DNA from: Candidatus Competibacteraceae bacterium
Lineage (GTDB): Bacteria; Pseudomonadota; Gammaproteobacteria; Competibacterales; Competibacteraceae
DNA length: 5,513 nt
Direction: 5' to 3'
Assembly (NCBI GenBank): GCA_020445005.1
Contig: JAGRHM010000067.1
Coordinates: forward strand, 1 to 5,513
The notes beneath the pieces are model-generated. The model worked only from the letters and a program-made list of their open reading frames with translations, made no database searches and was not told where the DNA came from. This document shows positions 4,710-5,513 of this stretch, in pieces. The translations under genes and the position numbers were made by a program. How positions within the stretch are numbered: the first letter of the stretch is position 1; each line of letters opens with the position of its first letter.

Positions 4710-5513
4710 ATGCTCTTCCGTACTGCTTTTGCCCTGGCCTTGCCGGCGGGACCGCGCGCCAGTTTGTCCATTCTGATCTTTCATCGAGTGCTGCCTAGGC
4801 CAGATCCGCTGTTTCCTGGCGAGATGGATGCGGCGCGGTTTGACGCGCTTCTGGGCTGGTTGCGGGATTGGTTCAATGTACTGCCGCTGGCCGAGGCAGT
4901 GGCGCGCTTGCGGCAAGGGAATTTGCCGGCGCGGGCAGCAGCGATCACCTTTGACGATGGCTATGCAGATAATCATGATGTGGCGTTGCCGATTTTGCAG
5001 AGACACGGTTTGTCAGCGACCTTTTTTATCGCCGTGGGGTTTCTGGGCGGCGGGCGGATGTTCAATGATACGGTGATTGAGACGGTGCGCCGTTGCGAGC
5101 AACCCGTACTGGATTTATCCCCGCTGGATTTGGGTCGACATGTGGTCGGTTCGCTTGAGGAAAAGCAGCAGGCCATTCCAGCGCTATTGAATCAAATCAA
5201 GTATCAGCCGTTTGCGCAGCGGTTGGAGACGGTCGGGGCGCTGGCGGATATCGCTGGGGTGAGATTACCGGATGATCTGATGATGACCCGGCAGCAAGTG
5301 CAGGCGTTGCATAAAGCCGGTATGGGGATCGGCGCGCATACCGTACATCATCCGATTCTGGCGCGCTTGAAACCGGAGGAGGCCGAACGGGAAATTACGG
5401 ATAGTCGGGATGAGTTGCAGGCGTTGCTGGGTGAGCCGGTGACGTTGTTTGCCTATCCGAATGGTAAACCGGGAGCGGATTATCGCCCTGAGCATGTAGC
5501 GATGGCGCGGCGG
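4710..5513 (+). CDS. Polysaccharide deacetylase, NodB-homology (3' end cut by window edge)
   Basis: An ATG at 4710 opens 268 codons that run off the right edge without a stop. The protein is a carbohydrate esterase family 4-like enzyme that removes N- or O-acetyl groups from polysaccharide. Motif 1 is TFDDG (80-84) with catalytic D82 and metal ligand D83; motif 2 is HTVHH (210-214), whose H210 and H214 bind metal; FAYPNG (247-252) follows as motif 3. The N-terminal LSILIFHRVLP (19-29) and the FNVLPLAEAVARLRQGNLPARAAAITFDDG context fit a subfamily frequent in proteobacterial exopolysaccharide loci. About 125 residues separate motifs 1 and 2, longer than in minimal NodB proteins, consistent with an inserted segment. 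No convincing signal peptide is seen, so a cytoplasmic or membrane-associated location is likely. It is not the DUF3473-type exosortase deacetylase (TIGR03006), which begins differently. The nearest Shine-Dalgarno (GGAG, 4693-4696) lies inside the end of the Uma2 gene, so translation may be coupled. Confidence -1.
   Translation, partial: MLFRTAFALALPAGPRASLSILIFHRVLPRPDPLFPGEMDAARFDALLGWLRDWFNVLPLAEAVARLRQGNLPARAAAITFDDGYADNHDVALPILQRHGLSATFFIAVGFLGGGRMFNDTVIETVRRCEQPVLDLSPLDLGRHVVGSLEEKQQAIPALLNQIKYQPFAQRLETVGALADIAGVRLPDDLMMTRQQVQALHKAGMGIGAHTVHHPILARLKPEEAEREITDSRDELQALLGEPVTLFAYPNGKPGADYRPEHVAMARR

Noticed and set aside
4710..5513. Assignment of the deacetylase to the DUF3473-type exosortase family (TIGR03006)
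   Set aside because: It lacks the N-terminal xxVDVEDxF-like opening of that family and instead has LSILIFHRVLP and a later TFDDG, so it belongs to a different NodB-like subfamily.

Overview
This 5.5 kb window looks like part of an exopolysaccharide gene cluster of the exosortase (XrtA/PEP-CTERM) type from a moderately GC-rich Gram-negative bacterium. The best clue is a glycosyltransferase with the N-terminal signature of the family named 'sugar transferase, PEP-CTERM/EpsH1 system associated' (TIGR03087). It is flanked by an asparagine-synthase-like protein and a NodB-type polysaccharide deacetylase, both common in such clusters. A gammaproteobacterium (perhaps like the Competibacteraceae), or a betaproteobacterium, would fit, but this is inferred from gene content only.

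Layout. Bases 1-1439, minus strand: an asparagine-synthase-like ATP-dependent amidoligase, cut by the left edge. Its synthetase domain is intact, but the glutaminase half has lost the nucleophilic cysteine. Bases 1440-1924: a divergent intergenic region holding several palindromes and two broken genes. One is the C-terminal scrap of a PD-(D/E)XK nuclease-like protein (minus strand). The other is the first 17 codons of a Phd/YefM-type antitoxin (plus strand), with a strong ribosome binding site; its stop codon overlaps the glycosyltransferase start as TGATG. Bases 1925-5513, plus strand: five closely spaced co-directional genes, namely glycosyltransferase, MntA-like nucleotidyltransferase antitoxin, HepT-like HEPN toxin, Uma2-family (DUF820) nuclease-like protein, and a polysaccharide deacetylase cut by the right edge.

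How it fits together. The glycosyltransferase and deacetylase would build and trim a secreted polysaccharide, and the amidoligase-like protein may modify a precursor or an associated acceptor. Between the two polysaccharide genes sits a small accessory cassette: a complete type VII toxin-antitoxin pair (mntA-hepT, overlapping frames, exact GSx10DxD and Rx4HxY motifs) plus a Uma2 gene. Together with the antitoxin and nuclease scraps upstream, this suggests that the locus repeatedly gains and loses small toxin-antitoxin or nuclease genes. The most interesting points are the cysteine-less amidoligase, the antitoxin stub that may now serve as a translational leader for the glycosyltransferase, and the cassette embedded in the polysaccharide operon. 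I found no wholly new system, RNA gene, CRISPR array or insertion sequence.
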